Below are positions 5,328-7,532 of a stretch of 7,532 bases of DNA, piece by piece. The stretch lies in assembly GCA_905200615.1 (NCBI GenBank), contig CAJKLB010000065.1, forward strand, positions 1 through 7,532. Reading direction: 5' to 3'. The translations under genes and the position numbers were made by a program. The stretch's first letter is position 1. Each line of letters begins with the position of its first letter. Origin of the DNA: an uncultured Selenomonadales bacterium (GTDB taxonomy: Bacteria; Bacillota; Clostridia; Christensenellales; QALW01). The notes beneath the pieces were generated by a model. The model was not told the origin of the DNA, did not search any database, and was given only the letters and a program-made list of their open reading frames with translations.

Positions 5328-6002
5328 ATGGCGCAGAGTATTTTAATTGTAGACGATGAAAAAGAAATTGTATCAATGCTGTATTGCTATTTCAGCAAAC
5401 TTGGATATACGGTATATACTGCAACAGCAGGAAATGCTGCATTAAAAGAAGTAGAAAAAAAACCTGACATTATTTTGTTAGACGTTAATATGCCAGATAT
5501 TGATGGATTTACTGTTTGTGAAAGAATACGGGATTATGTTTCATGCCCTATAATTTTTTTAACAGCACGCATTGAAGATAGTGATAAAATAAAAGGATTT
5601 TCTATTGGCGCAGACGACTATGTAATAAAACCATTTTCTGTTGATGAATTAGAAGCTCGCATTGCAGCACATCTTCGCAGAGAAAAAAGACACAATACAT
5701 CTTCAAAGGTGCAATTTGATGAAGATATGGTTATAGATTATTCCTCACGTATTGTGTTTTATCATAATAAGGATATGGCTTTTACCAAAAAAGAATTTGA
5801 TATAATATCTTTCCTTTCGCAAAACAAAGGAATTGTTTTTGACCGGGAAACTATTTATGAAAAAGTTTGGGGATTAGACGGCATTGGTGATAATACAGTT
5901 GTTACAGAACATATCAGACGTATTAGGGCAAAATTTTTATCTTTAGGCGATAGACCTTACATTGAAACTGTTTGGGGGTGCGGATATAGATGGAAAAATT
6001 AA
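5328..6002 (+). CDS. OmpR/PhoB-family response regulator
   Basis: This 224-aa cytoplasmic transcription factor is activated by phosphorylation from the adjacent sensor kinase. The receiver domain (residues 3-115) has the acidic pair Asp9-Asp10, phosphoacceptor Asp52 in LLDVNMPD, Thr79 in FLTAR and Lys101 in VIKPF, all intact. The C-terminal winged helix (about 128-224) shows FTKKEFDIISFLSQNKG, the recognition-helix region NTVVTEHIRRIRAKF, and the closing wing TVWGCGYRW. The start at 5328 follows AAGGGAGG (5313-5320) by 7 nt and begins MAQSILIVDDE. The longer in-frame start at 5265 would add 21 AT-rich residues not found in the family. The reading frame overlaps the kinase start by 13 nt, so the two are co-translated. 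The gene is clearly more AT-rich than the mobility genes, as expected for cargo of other origin. Its target is probably the adjacent ABC transporter operon. Confidence 0.95.
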   Translation: MAQSILIVDDEKEIVSMLYCYFSKLGYTVYTATAGNAALKEVEKKPDIILLDVNMPDIDGFTVCERIRDYVSCPIIFLTARIEDSDKIKGFSIGADDYVIKPFSVDELEARIAAHLRREKRHNTSSKVQFDEDMVIDYSSRIVFYHNKDMAFTKKEFDIISFLSQNKGIVFDRETIYEKVWGLDGIGDNTVVTEHIRRIRAKFLSLGDRPYIETVWGCGYRWKN

Positions 6003-7312
6003 AGAGAAGCAGATTGTTCAATCGGTTAAATAGCATGAGTATTAGAATGACCTTTGTTCTTTATGCTTTGTTTTCGTTGTTGATTGGAATAATTATTTGT
6101 ATACTTTTAATTTCAATGGTTGACAGATACAGAATAAATTTGAACTATAAGTATGAAAATATGTCAACGAGGTATGATATACCGGAAAATGGTTCATTTA
6201 CCGCCGCTTATAGTAATGACCAAACAAAATACACAATATTTGATACGAAAGGAAACGAGATATGCAAGTTCAATGTTGATTATCAAAAAGAACGCCCAGT
6301 ACACGAATATGTCTATCCGAACCATGTTTCATATATCGAAGTTTTACCTAATTTTACAAGCCGGGATAGGCTTATTGACAGTGCTTTAGGTTCATTAAAT
6401 ATTGCAATTATTCCTATCGTATTATCTATTAGTATGATATGTTGTGTAACATTTTTTTATAAAAAAAAATTATCAAAACCCATTAAGCTATTAACTAATG
6501 CGTATCATAAAATTGAAGCAAATGACTTAGATTTTACATTATCATATCCATTAAATGATGAAATGGGGAAACTCTGTCACGCCTTTGAAAAAATGAAAGA
6601 TTGTTTGTCGAAAAATAATGAAACTATGTTTAGACAATTTGCTGAACAGCGCCGTTTGAATGCTGCTTTTTCACATGACTTACGCACTCCTTTGACTTTA
6701 CTAAAGGGTCATGCTACTATGTTGCTTTCCTTTATTCCCAAAGGCTTAGTATCACAAGAAGAAATATTAGACGAAATATCAGTAATGTCAAAAAATATTT
6801 CACGTCTTGAAAAATATGTAAATGCTATGACGAACTTATACAGGTTAGAGGATATTGATATTCCACGACAACAGATTACATTTCATTCACTTATTGATAA
6901 TTTTAATAACACAGCAGAAGCACTTTGTTATGACAAACATTTTTCAATTACTGCAAGCGGTGATAATATAACCTTGTTTATCAATTTAGATACAGTCATG
7001 CAGATTTATGAAAATTTACTCTCTAATAGTATTAGATATGCAAAAAGTGATATTGCTATTAGCGTAGTAATAGAGAATAATAATTTGGTTATATCTGTTT
7101 CAGACGATGGTTGCGGGTTTAAAAATATTGATATTGAAAAGGCGACATTACCATTTTATAAATCATCGAAAGATATAGCTACTGAACATTTGGGGTTAGG
7201 GCTGAATATTAGTAAGATTTTAAGTGAAAGACATGGCGGAAATATCCAAATTGCTAATAATAAAGCAGGGGGAGCATGTGTTACAGTGAAAATAAATTGC
7301 AATGAAAGTTGA
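5990..7312 (+). CDS. membrane sensor histidine kinase
   Basis: This 440-aa kinase pairs with the response regulator it overlaps. It has transmembrane helix 1 at about residues 21-44, an extracytoplasmic sensing loop of about 85 residues (45-131), and transmembrane helix 2 at 132-157. A HAMP linker follows (LSKPIKLLTNAYHKIEANDL), then the dimerisation/H-box with phosphoacceptor His229 in FSHDLRTPL. The ATPase domain has an N-box YENLLSNSIRYA (Asn342, Asn346), G1 DDGCGF (372-377), F-box PFYKSSK, and G2 GLGLNISK (Gly402, Gly404). All catalytic motifs are intact. The loop is too long for the BceS intramembrane-sensing type and has no recognisable sensor fold. The stimulus is unknown. The nearby lipoprotein and ABC gene suggest a peptide or cell-envelope signal, which is inference. 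GGGGGTG 9 nt before the ATG is a plausible ribosome binding site. Confidence 0.95.
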   Translation: MEKLKRSRLFNRLNSMSIRMTFVLYALFSLLIGIIICILLISMVDRYRINLNYKYENMSTRYDIPENGSFTAAYSNDQTKYTIFDTKGNEICKFNVDYQKERPVHEYVYPNHVSYIEVLPNFTSRDRLIDSALGSLNIAIIPIVLSISMICCVTFFYKKKLSKPIKLLTNAYHKIEANDLDFTLSYPLNDEMGKLCHAFEKMKDCLSKNNETMFRQFAEQRRLNAAFSHDLRTPLTLLKGHATMLLSFIPKGLVSQEEILDEISVMSKNISRLEKYVNAMTNLYRLEDIDIPRQQITFHSLIDNFNNTAEALCYDKHFSITASGDNITLFINLDTVMQIYENLLSNSIRYAKSDIAISVVIENNNLVISVSDDGCGFKNIDIEKATLPFYKSSKDIATEHLGLGLNISKILSERHGGNIQIANNKAGGACVTVKINCNES

Positions 7313-7368
7313 TTGAAAATAGACATTTTATTGCTATTATAAATTTAAAAGAAAGGAGATAATGACAA

Positions 7369-7488
7369 ATGAAAAAAATAATATGTATGTTTCTAACCTT
7401 ATTGTTATTGGTGTGTATTGTTGGGTGTAGTCAAGCAAAGGACAGTGATAATCATGTAGTACAAGATTATTCCGAAGAATATATCTAA
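7369..7488 (+). CDS. 39-aa lipoprotein ORF, possibly the truncated start of a longer lipoprotein
   Basis: The ORF reads MKKIICMFLTLLLLVCIVGC, a complete type II signal peptide with a lipobox ending in Cys20, followed by only 19 residues (SQAKDSDNHVVQDYSEEYI). AGGAG at 7354-7358 precedes the ATG by 10 nt. An earlier ATG at 7362 in another frame has 3-nt spacing and runs only a short way to a stop. After processing the mature peptide would be 20 residues, which is short for a lipoprotein. The last residues resemble the segment that normally precedes an ABC ATPase Walker A motif, which begins just downstream in another frame. The ORF may therefore be a chimera made by deletion or frameshift between a lipoprotein gene and an ABC gene. 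It is too short for family assignment. Confidence 0.6.
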   Translation: MKKIICMFLTLLLLVCIVGCSQAKDSDNHVVQDYSEEYI

Positions 7489-7532
7489 AGGGGCAATATA
7501 TGGCTTTGTTGGTCCAAACGGCGCAGGAAAAA
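7460..7532 (+). pseudogene. ABC-transporter ATPase fragment with disrupted 5' end (runs off window)
   Basis: The last 73 bases encode YKIIPKNISKGAIYGFVGPN followed by GAGK, a textbook Walker A (P-loop) of an ABC transporter ATPase. An ATPase of this class normally has about 25-30 residues before this point, including a KxYG motif and an aromatic A-loop residue. Here the frame is closed by TAG at 7457-7459, and no ATG, GTG or TTG occurs between it and the Walker A. Dropping one T near 7480 would join the end of the lipoprotein ORF to this frame as QDYSEEISKGAIYGFVG, which matches the family's spacing. The IYGFVGPNGAGK form is common in BcrA/lantibiotic-immunity-type exporters, fitting the upstream two-component system. 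The rest of the gene lies outside the window, so whether it is functional cannot be judged. Confidence 0.6.

Noticed and set aside
1..7532. CRISPR array, tRNA or rRNA genes, insertion sequence ends
   Set aside because: Reading both strands by eye showed no regularly spaced repeats, tRNA-like cloverleaf or CCA end, rRNA segments, or transposase motifs.

Overview
The window looks like part of an integrative and conjugative element (ICE) or related mobilizable element from a gut-type member of Bacillota (Clostridia, probably Lachnospiraceae or a relative). The evidence is a set of Tn1549-like accessory families in tight ATGA-coupled order (YodL/DUF4316, an uncharacterised 314-aa protein, TTRAP, cysteine-rich VLP), a MobP-type relaxase with MobC, an XRE regulator, strong AGGAGG-type ribosome binding sites, and an AT-rich two-component/ABC cargo module. 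Family names are recalled from protein sequence, not from a database search.

Layout. Positions 1-1998 (+) hold an operon of four conjugation-accessory genes; the first is cut by the window edge. Positions 1999-2112 are non-coding and bounded by a perfect 13-bp inverted repeat. A strong, probably bidirectional hairpin terminator (2113-2160) separates the convergent transcripts. Positions 2130-2856 (-) carry an AT-rich, self-contained cargo gene with its own promoter and terminator. It encodes a single-pass membrane protein and is broken by a one-base frameshift in a homopolymer. Positions 2865-4501 (-) are the overlapping mobC-relaxase pair. Positions 4502-4744 are the control region upstream of mobC, with two inverted repeats (oriT/operator candidates) and the terminator of the next gene. 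Positions 4745-5104 (-) encode an XRE regulator.

Positions 5105-5327 form a divergent control region with a near-consensus promoter for the rightward genes. Positions 5328-7312 (+) encode an OmpR-type response regulator and its sensor kinase, overlapping by 13 bp. They are visibly more AT-rich than the mobility genes. Next come a very short lipoprotein ORF (7369-7488) and, running off the window, an ABC-transporter ATPase Walker A region with no start codon or normal N-terminus.

Working model. The left operon and mobC/relaxase serve DNA transfer. The XRE protein probably controls mobility genes, and a similar GTACTC-centred near-palindrome lies upstream of both mobC and XRE. The two-component system probably senses an extracellular signal, perhaps an antimicrobial peptide, and controls an adjacent ABC exporter. 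The most notable points are the frameshifted cargo gene, the C-terminal tail shared by two adjacent proteins, the possible XRE operator pair, and the disrupted lipoprotein/ABC junction.
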